DNA from: an uncultured Caryophanales bacterium
Lineage (GTDB): Bacteria; Bacillota_I; Bacilli_A; RFN20; CAG-826
Reading direction: 5' to 3'
DNA length: 64,000 bases
Assembly (NCBI GenBank): GCA_937902735.1
Contig: CALELS010000014.1
Coordinates: forward strand, 62,001 to 126,000
This document shows positions 35,260 to 43,163 of the stretch, piece after piece; positions within the stretch are counted from its first letter, which is position 1, and each line of letters starts with the position of its first letter. Under the pieces are notes generated by a model, which ran no database searches, was not told the origin of the DNA, and saw only the letters and a program-made list of their open reading frames with translations. The position numbers and the translations under genes are program-made.

Positions 35260-35910
35260 ATGAACGAGAAAAAACGTCTTGAAAAAGAAAAGAAACTAAA
35301 ACAAAAAGAACAACGTCGAGCGTTCGTAAGAAATATCGATCGTCTTTTTAAAACTGAATATCGTTATTCAAAACGTTTTGAAAAACAACATGTTCATCAT
35401 GATGGTAAAGCATACATTAATGTTGACTTAACTAAGGTTGATACTCCATTCTCAATTTATTCATACGACACGAGAATTGATCAAGAAATTTACGATTATA
35501 TTGATAGCGAGGTTTTCTATCTTGCTGCCGATATCCCTTTAGTGGTCAATTTTGATGATGATGGAAAATATGGAGAAGGTTTAAAAGATAAGATTACTAA
35601 AGCTGTTGTAAAACATTATGCTTTACAATATGAAGATAAAAGAAAAGCATTATCAAAGAATACATTTACTGGTTTTGCAATTCTAATTATTGGTATTCTT
35701 CTTTTACTTTTATATGTAACTTTAAACATTGTTACCCCAGATGGAATATTCTTTACTAATTTCTATGAAATTATTTTGATTATGTCTTGGATGTTTATCT
35801 GGGAAGCTGGTAATAGATTCTTTTTCTCTGGTTCTACTACTAGAGAAGAAGTATTTAACGCAGGACAACTCGCTCTTCTTGAAGTGCGTTTTGGAAAACC
35901 AATTCTTTAA
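35260..35910 (+). CDS. membrane protein of unknown function
   Basis: 216 aa from the ATG at 35260. Highly charged N-terminus (NEKKRLEKEKKLKQKEQRRA), a cytoplasmic domain of about 110 residues with AYINVDLTKVDTPFSIYSYD and ADIPLVVNFDDDG, then two membrane helices near 140-165 (FTGFAILIIGILLLLLYVTL) and 172-190 (FYEIILIMSWMFIWEAGN). The tail ALLEVRFGKPIL is conserved-looking. No family recognised. It precedes rubrerythrin by 44 bp but the latter has its own ribosome site and probably promoter. Confidence 0.7.
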   Translation: MNEKKRLEKEKKLKQKEQRRAFVRNIDRLFKTEYRYSKRFEKQHVHHDGKAYINVDLTKVDTPFSIYSYDTRIDQEIYDYIDSEVFYLAADIPLVVNFDDDGKYGEGLKDKITKAVVKHYALQYEDKRKALSKNTFTGFAILIIGILLLLLYVTLNIVTPDGIFFTNFYEIILIMSWMFIWEAGNRFFFSGSTTREEVFNAGQLALLEVRFGKPIL

Positions 35911-35954
35911 CTTAAAAAGATTTGGATATATATTTATATTAAAGGAGACTATTT

Positions 35955-36494
35955 ATGGAACTCAAAGGTAGTAAAACAGAGAAAAATTTAATGCATGCTT
36001 TTGCAGGCGAATCTCAAGCAAGAAATAAGTATACTTATTTCGCTAGCAAAGCTAAAAAAGAAGGTTATGAACAAATTGCTGCCATATTCTTAGAAACTGC
36101 TGAAAACGAAAAAGAACACGCAAAGATGTGGTTTAAATACCTTGAAGGTGGAGAAATTCGTTCAACTGAAGAAAACCTTTTAGCAGCAGCTAATGGTGAA
36201 AATGAAGAATGGACTTCAATGTATAAAGAATTTGCAGAAGTTGCTCGCGAAGAAGGATTCTTAAAAATTGCCGCTCAATTTGAAATGGTTGGCAAAATTG
36301 AAAAAGAACATGAAGAAAGATATCGTGCCTTACTTGAAAAAGTTAAAGGACACAAGATCTTTATTTCCGAAGACGTTGTAATTTGGAAATGTAGAAATTG
36401 TGGTCATATCCATGTTGGTAAAGAAGCTCCAGCTGTTTGCCCAGTTTGTGCTCACCCACAATCATATTTCGAATTAAGAGCGAAAAATTATTAA
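35955..36494 (+). CDS. rbr: rubrerythrin
   Basis: 179 aa, a typical length. Residues 1-137 form the four-helix diiron domain with ExxH-type ligands: FAGESQARNKYTYF, ETAENEKEHAKMW, and VAREEGFLKIAAQFEMVGKI, then EKEHEERY. The C-terminus is a rubredoxin domain with Cys pairs CRNCG and CPVCA near 147 and 162. It reduces hydrogen peroxide with electrons from NAD(P)H via redox partners, protecting an anaerobe from oxygen. AAGGAG precedes the ATG. This fits the anaerobic hydrogenase metabolism. Confidence 0.95.
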   Translation: MELKGSKTEKNLMHAFAGESQARNKYTYFASKAKKEGYEQIAAIFLETAENEKEHAKMWFKYLEGGEIRSTEENLLAAANGENEEWTSMYKEFAEVAREEGFLKIAAQFEMVGKIEKEHEERYRALLEKVKGHKIFISEDVVIWKCRNCGHIHVGKEAPAVCPVCAHPQSYFELRAKNY

Positions 36495-36511
36495 TTTTTG
36501 GAGGAAGTAAA

Positions 36512-37177
36512 ATGCCTAACGAACTTGATGAACAAGATTTAAGCCTTGTTAATGAAGAAGGTAACGACGTTCACGTTGTTAATAAAAGATTACCAGTAAC
36601 TATTGGAGCTGGTTCAAAAGTATTTGAATTTTTCCTTTGGTTTCCACTTATCATACCTGGCATTGTATTTCTAATTATGAAAAGAAGAGCAAGAGACTAT
36701 CTTCTTTCTCTTCAACAAAAACTTCAACACGATGCTTCTACAATTGATAACTATCAAGTACAACGTGTTGTAGTCTTAGAAAACACTGCTAAATTACTCG
36801 AAAAATCAATTGATATTGATAAAACAGTATTTGCTGAACTTGCTAAAGTTAGAAGCGGTAATGTTAGCGATGAAGAAAGAAACGAATTAAACGCAACTGC
36901 AGATAGAGCAGCTAATGCTATTAAAGTTGCAGTTGAAGCATATCCAGATTTAAAGAGTCATGCTCAAGTTGAAGAAGCTATGCAACAAAACCGTTATCTT
37001 CAACAAGAAATTACTGCTGCAAGAGAAATGTATAACGATACAGTTCTTAGATGGAATAGTGAAATTCAACAATGGCCAACAAAACGTATTGTTGCTGCTA
37101 AAGCTGGATACACTACTAGAATTCCATTTACTGCTTCTAAAGAAATTAAAGACAAGTCAGAAAAAGTATTCTTCTAA
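36512..37177 (+). CDS. LemA family membrane protein
   Basis: 221 aa from the ATG at 36512, with GGAGG 7 nt upstream; a longer reading would overlap rubrerythrin. One N-terminal membrane helix (FEFFLWFPLIIPGIVFLIMK) is followed by a long helical bundle: RARDYLLSLQQKLQHDASTI, LLEKSIDIDKTVFAELAKVR, ATADRAANAIKVAVEAYPDL and QQEITAAREMYNDTVLRWNS, then a terminal FPxxRIVAAKAGY-like segment, as in LemA. Family function is unclear, possibly envelope stress or histidine kinase signalling. It sits 17 bp after rubrerythrin. Confidence 0.88.
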   Translation: MPNELDEQDLSLVNEEGNDVHVVNKRLPVTIGAGSKVFEFFLWFPLIIPGIVFLIMKRRARDYLLSLQQKLQHDASTIDNYQVQRVVVLENTAKLLEKSIDIDKTVFAELAKVRSGNVSDEERNELNATADRAANAIKVAVEAYPDLKSHAQVEEAMQQNRYLQQEITAAREMYNDTVLRWNSEIQQWPTKRIVAAKAGYTTRIPFTASKEIKDKSEKVFF

Positions 37178-37194
37178 GAATAATAGATAGAATT

Positions 37195-37210
37195 GATGGG
37201 GAAACCCATC
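37195..37210 (+). terminator. terminator after lemA-like gene
   Basis: GATGGG-GAAA-CCCATC followed by TTTTCTTTTT. Confidence 0.85.
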
Positions 37211-37234
37211 TTTTCTTTTTATATAAATATGTGC

Positions 37235-37263
37235 TTGATTTTTATTAGTTATTCATTGATAAT
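37235..37263 (+). promoter_or_regulatory. promoter of the tRNA-Asp/tRNA-Phe pair
   Basis: TTGATT, 17-bp spacer, GATAAT (37258-37263), 13 bp before tRNA-Asp. Confidence 0.65.
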
Positions 37264-37276
37264 ATATTCCGTTGTT

Positions 37277-37353
37277 GGACCGTTGGTGTAGTGGCCTTGC
37301 ATGCTTCCCTGTCACGGAAGAGATCACGAGTTCGAATCTCGTACGGTCCGCCA
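37277..37353 (+). tRNA. tRNA-Asp (anticodon GTC)
   Basis: 77 nt with encoded CCA. Acceptor GGACCGT/ACGGTCC with discriminator G, anticodon loop CTGTCAC in stem CTTCC/GGAAG, T-arm ACGAG-TTCGAAT-CTCGT. All invariant positions present. Confidence 0.97.
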
Positions 37354-37369
37354 GCGAAATAACTAATGT

Positions 37370-37445
37370 GGTCCGGTAGCTCAGCTGGTAGAGCAGTGGA
37401 CTGAAAATCCACGTGTCGCCGGATCATCCCCGGCCTGGACCACCA
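37370..37445 (+). tRNA. tRNA-Phe (anticodon GAA) with atypical T-loop
   Basis: 76 nt with encoded CCA. Acceptor GGTCCGG/CTGGACC (one G-T), D-stem GCTC/GAGC, anticodon stem GTGGA/TCCAC with loop CTGAAAA. The T-stem GCCGG/CCGGC is perfect, but its 7-nt loop reads ATCATCC instead of the near-universal TTCRANN pattern: T54 and A58 are absent. The rest of the molecule is sound and the stems are intact. Confidence 0.88.
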
Positions 37446-37457
37446 TCTTAGTAGAAC

Positions 37458-37488
37458 ACCCTTGATACAATAGGTATTGAGGGTTTTT
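37458..37488 (+). terminator. terminator of the tRNA pair
   Basis: ACCCTTGATA...TATTGAGGGT (two G-T wobbles) followed by TTTTTC. Confidence 0.75.
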
Positions 37489-37599
37489 CTTATTCGATAT
37501 TGAAAATATGTTGTTTTCTATATAATATATAGACAATTAGATTGAGTTAGAGGGATTGGGATGTAGATCTTATTTTTTCTATATTCAGGAGATAACCCT

Positions 37600-37983
37600 A
37601 TGTCTAACCAAAATTCATCAACTAACACTAAGACAATTGAAGTTGGAAAGTTTTATTTTATTCATGATGGAATAAAGACTGGACATCCTGGTTATTTGGT
37701 TTGGAAAGATGAAGTTGCTAATAGGTATTTATTTGTCAAATGTGATAGCGATAAAAAAGGAGAGATTCCAAAAACCCAAAGAGGCGTAAGACATATTACC
37801 AAGTTGTCTCATACTATTGGAAATGAAGTTGTGACATCTTATGTGAGAAATAGGCCTCTTCTTTGCAAAAGAAAAGACATTGGAAAAGAATTAAGCGATT
37901 TGTTAATCCATCCTGATGATATTGAATTAGTTATTCGAATTTCAAAAAATACGCCAGAACTTGCACCATCTTTGAAAAAATAA
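37600..37983 (+). CDS. small protein, possible MazF/PemK-like
   Basis: 127 aa, inserted between a tRNA pair and a convergent operon. GAAT/GGAG-like AGGAGATAACCCT supplies a ribosome site. The pattern is a beta-rich start (EVGKFYFIHDGIKTGHPGYL), then FVKCDSD and VVTSYVRNRPLLCKRKDIG, which loosely resembles the SH3-like barrel of MazF/PemK toxins (G-x-xxG...P-x-L-V, then a S-x-V strand before the dimer helix). No antitoxin is adjacent, so a TA role is not supported by context. It could equally be a phage-derived or plasmid-derived small protein. Confidence 0.6.
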   Translation: MSNQNSSTNTKTIEVGKFYFIHDGIKTGHPGYLVWKDEVANRYLFVKCDSDKKGEIPKTQRGVRHITKLSHTIGNEVVTSYVRNRPLLCKRKDIGKELSDLLIHPDDIELVIRISKNTPELAPSLKK

Positions 37984-38164
37984 AAAAGCGTCCCGATTGG
38001 CCTATTCAGCACTGCGTACCGGTGACACATTATCATTAAACCAAACTATTAAATCTGTGTCAACAAGTTATTGAGTTACTAGAAACGTCAAATAGATACT
38101 TGTATCAAAAGTGGGTCAACATTGACACTTAACAAAATCTCTCAGATTATTCCTGAGGTTTTTT
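37984..38164 (+). terminator. intergenic tail with terminator at 38141-38164
   Basis: No gene is visible in 37984-38194. It ends in the hairpin CTCAG-ATTATTC-CTGAG followed by GTTTTTT. A separated inverted pair GTGTCAA (38056) / TTGACAC (38123) lies upstream; the same words occur as a close inverted repeat at 53438-53461. Confidence 0.6.
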
Positions 38165-38194
38165 GTAATTATTCCTAATGCACCAATATAAAAT

Positions 38195-40012
38195 TTATTC
38201 TTTGAATAATCTATCAAGTTTATCTGATAAAGAAGGATTGATATCTTTTTCGATTGGGAAAGCAATGAATCCACGTTCATAATGGATTTCATTTAAAGGT
38301 AAATCATTTGGAAGTTTATCCAATTTTGATGTGAATTTGACTTTGTTTATATCATTATGATATAAAGCGAAATATTTATCTTCATTCACTTCTTCATATC
38401 TAGTCCAATGAACTGGGACTAGATGGACTGTACCATCACGAGCAGTTCTTGGAACCATATCTACTTCTGGATATGTTTTATAAGATGAAGCATTCAAGGT
38501 AACTACATCAAATTTTCCAACAGGTTTAGCTCTTTTATATGAAAGAATTGTTTTTTCGGTAGGAGAAGCCCCACTAACTCTGAAATTTTTGATATTTAGT
38601 TTATTAGCGAATATTTCATGTTCCATCATTGAATAATTGTATTTATACATTGATTCGGTTTTAGGATGACCTTTATGCATTTGATATAAAGGAATTGAAA
38701 GAAGAGGAGCAAAATCAAAATAAAGATTTTTGAAATATTCATCGACAAAGTCAATGAATTTATCTTTAGCGTGTTTTATATCGTAATCTCGATAATTATC
38801 TAAATCCCAAAAATAATCAAATGCTTGAGAGTGATCACTTGTAATGATATTAATCTTCTTATTTTTTCTAAAAGAAAAGTCATCACCAAAAGGTTCTTTA
38901 TTAGTTAAGATATCAAGAGTATTTTGTTGAGCTAAAGCGGTATAAAGAAGTCTAAATTCTATTTCATTTGAACGATCATTTGCTGCAAAGAAGACATCAA
39001 AAGCATCGTTACCAGTTGGAGTGAAATTAGATTTACCCTTCTTCAAAGCATTCTCTGATTGTTTAAGAATCTCTTTGATATGACTTTTTACATATTTTTC
39101 TTGGCCTTTAGCATCAAGTTTATGCGCTCCAGTGGATTTTCTATAGAACATTAAATTAGGAGCAGCATCGTTAGCATAATATAGTGAAGTATTACGGTAA
39201 TAATATGGAGCGGGATGAGATACAGAGGCAAACAATGTTTCAGATTCATAGGAAGTGTAATAATTTCCTTTGGAATCTCTTCTTTTTACTCTAACTGTAA
39301 CAACAATACTACCTGTATATGTTTTAGGAGCCATGCTTCTAGAAAGAGAATCTAATAACACAAATGGGTTATTTAGCATTTCTCCGCTTAAAGCATTAAT
39401 AGTGGTTCCATTAATATCAGGAACTGCTTCAAATTTGTAATTTTCTACTAAGTCAGTTAGACGAACATTATCTAGATATTCATCCATCTTTAAAATATCA
39501 ATAACATCATCCATAAGATGAGTTGGAATCATATAATCATATGAATTATTAAGATTTTCTAAATCTTTATAACAAACTTTAAGTAGTTCTTCACTTTTCT
39601 TCTTTTCACTTAGATAGATTTCTTGATTTGCTTTAACTTTTTTAGAAATCTTAATGATTGTGAACACTAAAAGAGTGATAGCAGACACTAGCGAAACACC
39701 CGAAAGAATAAATAACCACCACAGTTTTTCAACATTAAATAAAGGAGCAATGATTAAAGCAAAGGCAACAATGAAAAGCATTACTATACCAAATATGGCA
39801 AACCCTAGTCCTGTTTTGGATCCATTAAGTTTTTTAAAAGCTATTTCTTCGACTCTTTTTTGAGTGTTATATTGATTAACGTGAATCTTATTAGCGCCTT
39901 CGTCAACTTTGGCTTCTTTAACTAAATTATCAAAAAACTCCTCAGCATGGTTATGGAGGATTATTTTATATTTATCGAAATCTTTTCTTGGATGATAAAT
40001 AATAGGATCCAT
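38195..40012 (-). CDS. membrane protein of unknown function
   Basis: 605 aa. Two membrane helices near residues 68-92 and 97-120 (IFGIVMLFIVAFALIIAPLF; LFILSGVSLVSAITLLVFTI), with a cytoplasmic N-terminus and a large C-terminal part of ~480 residues. That part contains a beta-rich stretch (YTGSIVVTVRVKRRDSKGNY) and aromatic-rich blocks (YFWDLDNYRDYDIKH; KNLYFDFAPLLSIPLYQMHK). Similar large two-helix proteins occur near lemA-type genes in Mollicutes-like genomes; I cannot name the family. It is the last gene of an operon with two patatin-like proteins (gap 3 bp). Confidence 0.75.
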   Translation of the reverse strand: MDPIIYHPRKDFDKYKIILHNHAEEFFDNLVKEAKVDEGANKIHVNQYNTQKRVEEIAFKKLNGSKTGLGFAIFGIVMLFIVAFALIIAPLFNVEKLWWLFILSGVSLVSAITLLVFTIIKISKKVKANQEIYLSEKKKSEELLKVCYKDLENLNNSYDYMIPTHLMDDVIDILKMDEYLDNVRLTDLVENYKFEAVPDINGTTINALSGEMLNNPFVLLDSLSRSMAPKTYTGSIVVTVRVKRRDSKGNYYTSYESETLFASVSHPAPYYYRNTSLYYANDAAPNLMFYRKSTGAHKLDAKGQEKYVKSHIKEILKQSENALKKGKSNFTPTGNDAFDVFFAANDRSNEIEFRLLYTALAQQNTLDILTNKEPFGDDFSFRKNKKINIITSDHSQAFDYFWDLDNYRDYDIKHAKDKFIDFVDEYFKNLYFDFAPLLSIPLYQMHKGHPKTESMYKYNYSMMEHEIFANKLNIKNFRVSGASPTEKTILSYKRAKPVGKFDVVTLNASSYKTYPEVDMVPRTARDGTVHLVPVHWTRYEEVNEDKYFALYHNDINKVKFTSKLDKLPNDLPLNEIHYERGFIAFPIEKDINPSLSDKLDRLFKE

Positions 40013-40015
40013 TTT

Positions 40016-41305
40016 TTATTTTGTTTCCTTTTTATCTTTTTCTAAAACATAGTCTAGATATTTAGTTTCTTCAAAATTCAAGAAACGATTTTCTTCGAAT
40101 GAAACAGATAAATATTTAAGTGAGAATTCTCGCATGAAGCGGTTCACAACTCGATCAGCTTTATGAAGTTCAAGATTCTTGCGAATATTCTTAATTATTT
40201 TCTTGAATGAACCTTCTGAAAATGAGGCAGTATTAGTGACTACAATTGATTGGTTTTTAATTAATTCAATGAATTCTTGAAATTTATATGTACGGTAATA
40301 GTCATTAATACCAATTCTCATCGCTATTAATTCTAAAGTACGAATGAAATAATCTGTTTCATCCATTGGAGTTCTGATATCTTTAGTAATTGCTGCTAAT
40401 ATGTATTTAGCGTCCACTCCATAGGTTGAAAGAATATATAAAAGGAATCCTTTAACATTAATTTTGTCATCAAAAGTAAAGGTATAACCAAGATATCTTT
40501 TGTAATGCTTCATTACATCAAAATAACCTAGTTTCATATTTGGTCTAATGACTTCTTGGGAGAAGTCCATCAAAGAACCAAAATCAATATATGGAGCAAT
40601 ATAAGTAACATTTGGTAATTTTAAATAGAAATCGTGTTGAGGTTTAAGTTGGAATAATCTCATATCAATAGCGATTACTTCATCTGCTCCATAGGAGAAA
40701 GCTAGTCTAATAGGTAAGTTATCGTTATAAAAACCATCGATATATTTAACATTATGAACGACTTGTACTGGGAAAATTGGGAAACATGCAGCAGAACAAA
40801 GAAGATATGGAATAAAGTCTTCCTTACTTACTTTGTTCATATCGATATCAACAAGTTTACGAGATGGGAAAAGAGTGGAAACAATTCCATATCTAACATC
40901 ACTTTTTAAACATGCATCGATATCTAAGCAATTCTTAATATATTCTTTTAAAGGAGATATATCTGCACCAGGTTTACCACCTTGAAGATATACATTGGCC
41001 CATTTTCTAAAATCTTTATTAAATGTGGAGGCTTTAGCTTTACTTGCTTCACGGACTGAAAGATTCATCCCATCTTTCATTACTTGATCAGGAGTGATAT
41101 CTTCCCAAAGTTTACGTAATTTATGGGTTTGGTGGTTACAAACAAATGAGGCGTTCATTGCCCCTATTGATGTACCTGTAACAATATCAAATGTATAGCC
41201 AAGTTCTTCTAAGGCTTCAATTGCACCTACTTGGTAGGCTCCTAAGGAGCCACCACCTGCAAGAACTAGGGCAAGTTTCTTTTTATTCTCTAACATATTA
41301 GACAA
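40016..41305 (-). CDS. patatin-like phospholipase
   Basis: 429 aa. The patatin core spans ~10-235: oxyanion loop LAGGGSLGAYQVG near 15-27, nucleophile elbow GTSIG near 43-47 (GxSxG), and the catalytic Asp in KYIDGFYNDNLP near 190 (DG, of the usual DGG/DGA). This predicts a Ser-Asp dyad lipid acyl hydrolase. The ~190-residue C-terminal extension is helical and not part of the core. It overlaps the upstream patatin gene by 8 bp. Cytoplasmic, acting on membrane lipids. Confidence 0.9.
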   Translation of the reverse strand: MSNMLENKKKLALVLAGGGSLGAYQVGAIEALEELGYTFDIVTGTSIGAMNASFVCNHQTHKLRKLWEDITPDQVMKDGMNLSVREASKAKASTFNKDFRKWANVYLQGGKPGADISPLKEYIKNCLDIDACLKSDVRYGIVSTLFPSRKLVDIDMNKVSKEDFIPYLLCSAACFPIFPVQVVHNVKYIDGFYNDNLPIRLAFSYGADEVIAIDMRLFQLKPQHDFYLKLPNVTYIAPYIDFGSLMDFSQEVIRPNMKLGYFDVMKHYKRYLGYTFTFDDKINVKGFLLYILSTYGVDAKYILAAITKDIRTPMDETDYFIRTLELIAMRIGINDYYRTYKFQEFIELIKNQSIVVTNTASFSEGSFKKIIKNIRKNLELHKADRVVNRFMREFSLKYLSVSFEENRFLNFEETKYLDYVLEKDKKETK

Positions 41306-42170
41306 TATTCTCCTTTAACACATATAAAGCGTTAATAACATCAACAAAGGACATAAGTCCATCACCACTCTTCTCTCTTCTTGCTTTCATATTTTGATTA
41401 ACAAATTCATAACAACGTTGTTGAACTCCTTCTTTATCAAAATCTTTAAATATGAAATCTGCGAAGGTTTTTCCTGTTTCTTTACCTACTCTCATCATTT
41501 CTCTAAAGTGCATTTTAGTTAATGAATAAGATGTAAATGATTTAGGTAAAGGAAGGGTAATATCTACATCAACGATTACTGCATTAGGTAACTTATTATA
41601 TAAATCTCCTGGTGGGTAATATTTTGGGTAGTTATGTAAGATAATTACCATATCAGGTTTAAAATATGTTACTGGTAAAACTGGGACGTTATCAGTTGCA
41701 CCACCATCGATATATAGTTTGTGATTAAAACGAAGTGGACCATTAATGATTGGGAAAGACATTGAACAGTTAATAGCGGTTTTAATGTCTTCTCTAGGCA
41801 TCTTATTTAGACAATAATAGTCACAAGTAAGACCAAATACACGTGTTCCTGTAACATATGTAGGAATTGTTAGTTTTTCACCCTCAATGTGGTTATATAC
41901 TTCATTAAATAAGTCATTACGGATCTTTTTCATGAAGTGAGATGTGTTATCACAGTCTAAATCGTGATAAAAATCCATTAACTCATCCATTCTACGAACA
42001 CTTGTAGCGTATGCGCTAAGAGCGCCAATAGAGCTAGATGAAATTACGGCTACTTTTTCATAGCCAATTTTTTTAATTATCTCGTTAGCGAATGCAATTT
42101 GAATTGCACCGCGAGCAAGACCACCACTATATACTAGGGCAATTGATTTAATCTCTCTCTTCTCCGCCAT
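41298..42170 (-). CDS. patatin-like protein with degenerate nucleophile elbow
   Basis: 290 aa. Patatin core from ALVYSGGLARGAIQIAFANE (oxyanion loop) through VISSSSIGALSAY and YIDGGATDNVPVLPV with the Asp-Gly-Gly. The elbow is S-S-S-I-G where the family has G-x-S-x-G: the first glycine is a serine. The catalytic Ser and Asp are both present, so activity is plausible but unproved. It overlaps the upstream zinc-ribbon membrane gene by 23 bp and the downstream patatin by 8 bp, so it is tightly coupled to both. Confidence 0.85.
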   Translation of the reverse strand: MAEKREIKSIALVYSGGLARGAIQIAFANEIIKKIGYEKVAVISSSSIGALSAYATSVRRMDELMDFYHDLDCDNTSHFMKKIRNDLFNEVYNHIEGEKLTIPTYVTGTRVFGLTCDYYCLNKMPREDIKTAINCSMSFPIINGPLRFNHKLYIDGGATDNVPVLPVTYFKPDMVIILHNYPKYYPPGDLYNKLPNAVIVDVDITLPLPKSFTSYSLTKMHFREMMRVGKETGKTFADFIFKDFDKEGVQQRCYEFVNQNMKARREKSGDGLMSFVDVINALYVLKENIV

Positions 42171-42903
42171 ATTGAATTTTCACTTCCTTAACAATATGTC
42201 CGAATAAGACAATGTTGTAATTAATTAAATAGATGATACTTACACCTAAGGCAACATAGGTCAATATTCCTTGAACCATTCCAAGAGTTCCTGGAAGGAC
42301 AAAATGAGCGTTGAACCATGATCCTGGAGTGTATTTACCAACAACATATAAGCAATAGATAACTACCATTACAGCAACGTGGCTAATAAGTAGTACTTCA
42401 GTCCATAAAGGTCTAAATTTCTTATCATTCTTTACTAATAGTAAAACGAAGGATAAAAGAGAACCTAGAATTGTAAAAATTGGGATGATCAAAGTAGGAA
42501 AATATAATCTAAAGTCAAATAAATATGCTCCTGGTTTACCCATCTTAAAGGCTACACAGCCTAAGACTAAACCAAATAACAAGAAGATATCTATCTTTTC
42601 TACCGCAGATATTATTGGACTTTTACCAGTAATTAAAGAAGTAAGAACATATGTTCCTACAATAACAATTGCGGTCCAATAAGAGATACACCATTGAAAT
42701 GAGAAATAGACATCTACAATAAGACTTGCTAAGAAAATGTTGGCAAGGATTAAAATGAATAATGTTCTTAAACGAATATTGAATAGATGACCTATTTTAA
42801 TATTGTTATTTAAGACGTCGTTTTCTCCTTTATGAACAGTGCCACAATATGGGCACTTATAGAAATTATTAGCGGAAATGAATCCACAATGTTGACATTT
42901 CAT
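42148..42903 (-). CDS. zinc-ribbon membrane protein
   Basis: 251 aa. Residues 1-25 form a zinc ribbon (CQHCGF and CPYCGT), then a short linker and six hydrophobic helices (TLFILILANIFLASLIVDVY; YWTAIVIVGTYVLTSLITG; IFLLFGLVLGCVAFKM; FPTLIIPIFTILGSLLSFVL; VLLISHVAVMVVIYCLYVVG; LGMVQGILTYVALGVSIIYL). No family recognised. First gene of the patatin operon, so it might anchor or regulate lipid remodelling. Confidence 0.75.
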   Translation of the reverse strand: MKCQHCGFISANNFYKCPYCGTVHKGENDVLNNNIKIGHLFNIRLRTLFILILANIFLASLIVDVYFSFQWCISYWTAIVIVGTYVLTSLITGKSPIISAVEKIDIFLLFGLVLGCVAFKMGKPGAYLFDFRLYFPTLIIPIFTILGSLLSFVLLLVKNDKKFRPLWTEVLLISHVAVMVVIYCLYVVGKYTPGSWFNAHFVLPGTLGMVQGILTYVALGVSIIYLINYNIVLFGHIVKEVKIQYGGEERD

Positions 42904-42993
42904 ATATAAATCCTCTTTATATTTATAAAATATAGTCGATTATTTAAGAGATTACAAGAATTGCAGATTTAAAGAGAAAATTGATTTGAGTTG

Positions 42994-43021
42994 TTGCATT
43001 ATTTTTTTATATACGTATAAT
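42994..43021 (+). promoter_or_regulatory. promoter of the initiator-type tRNA
   Basis: TTGCAT (42994-42999), 16-bp spacer, TATAAT (43016-43021), 11 bp before the tRNA 5' end. Confidence 0.7.
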
Positions 43022-43032
43022 AATTCTCACAT

Positions 43033-43108
43033 CGCGGGATAGAGCAGCTGGTAGCTCGTCAGGCCCATAACCTGGAAGTCGTTGGTTCAAATCCTTCTCC
43101 CGCAACCA
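43033..43108 (+). tRNA. initiator-type tRNA-Met (CAT), structurally degenerate
   Basis: 76 nt with encoded CCA. It has the initiator hallmark C1:A72 mismatch (CGCGGGA...TCCCGCA) and D-arm GAGC/GCTC. It departs from bacterial initiators at several usually conserved positions: C33 instead of T33 (loop CCCATAA), A29-T41 in place of the first of the three G-C pairs, T27-G43, and two T:T mismatches (50:64, 51:63) in the T-stem GTTGG/CCTTC. A promoter precedes it and a terminator follows, so it may be expressed. Its 3' end is the anchor of the repeat family R1-R4. Confidence 0.8.
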
Positions 43109-43149
43109 GATGAAAACTACAGTATCGATACAAATCGGTACTGTTTTTT
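43106..43149 (+). repeat. cassette-boundary repeat R1 (with terminator)
   Basis: Begins at the tRNA CCA end: CCAGATGAAAACTACAGT, then hairpin ACAGTATCGAT/ATCGGTACTGT and TTTTTT. It is the tRNA terminator and the reference copy for R2-R4. Copies start at 43106, 43798, 44729 and 45683. Confidence 0.8.
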
Positions 43150-43163
43150 GTTAACATAGATGT

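Noticed and set aside
37458..37488. tRNA-Phe terminator as another R-type element
   Set aside because: Only the GATACAAT/GGTA loop words are shared; stem and left part differ.
37600..37983. Full MazF/PemK toxin call
   Set aside because: Only loose similarity and no adjacent antitoxin; kept as a possibility only.
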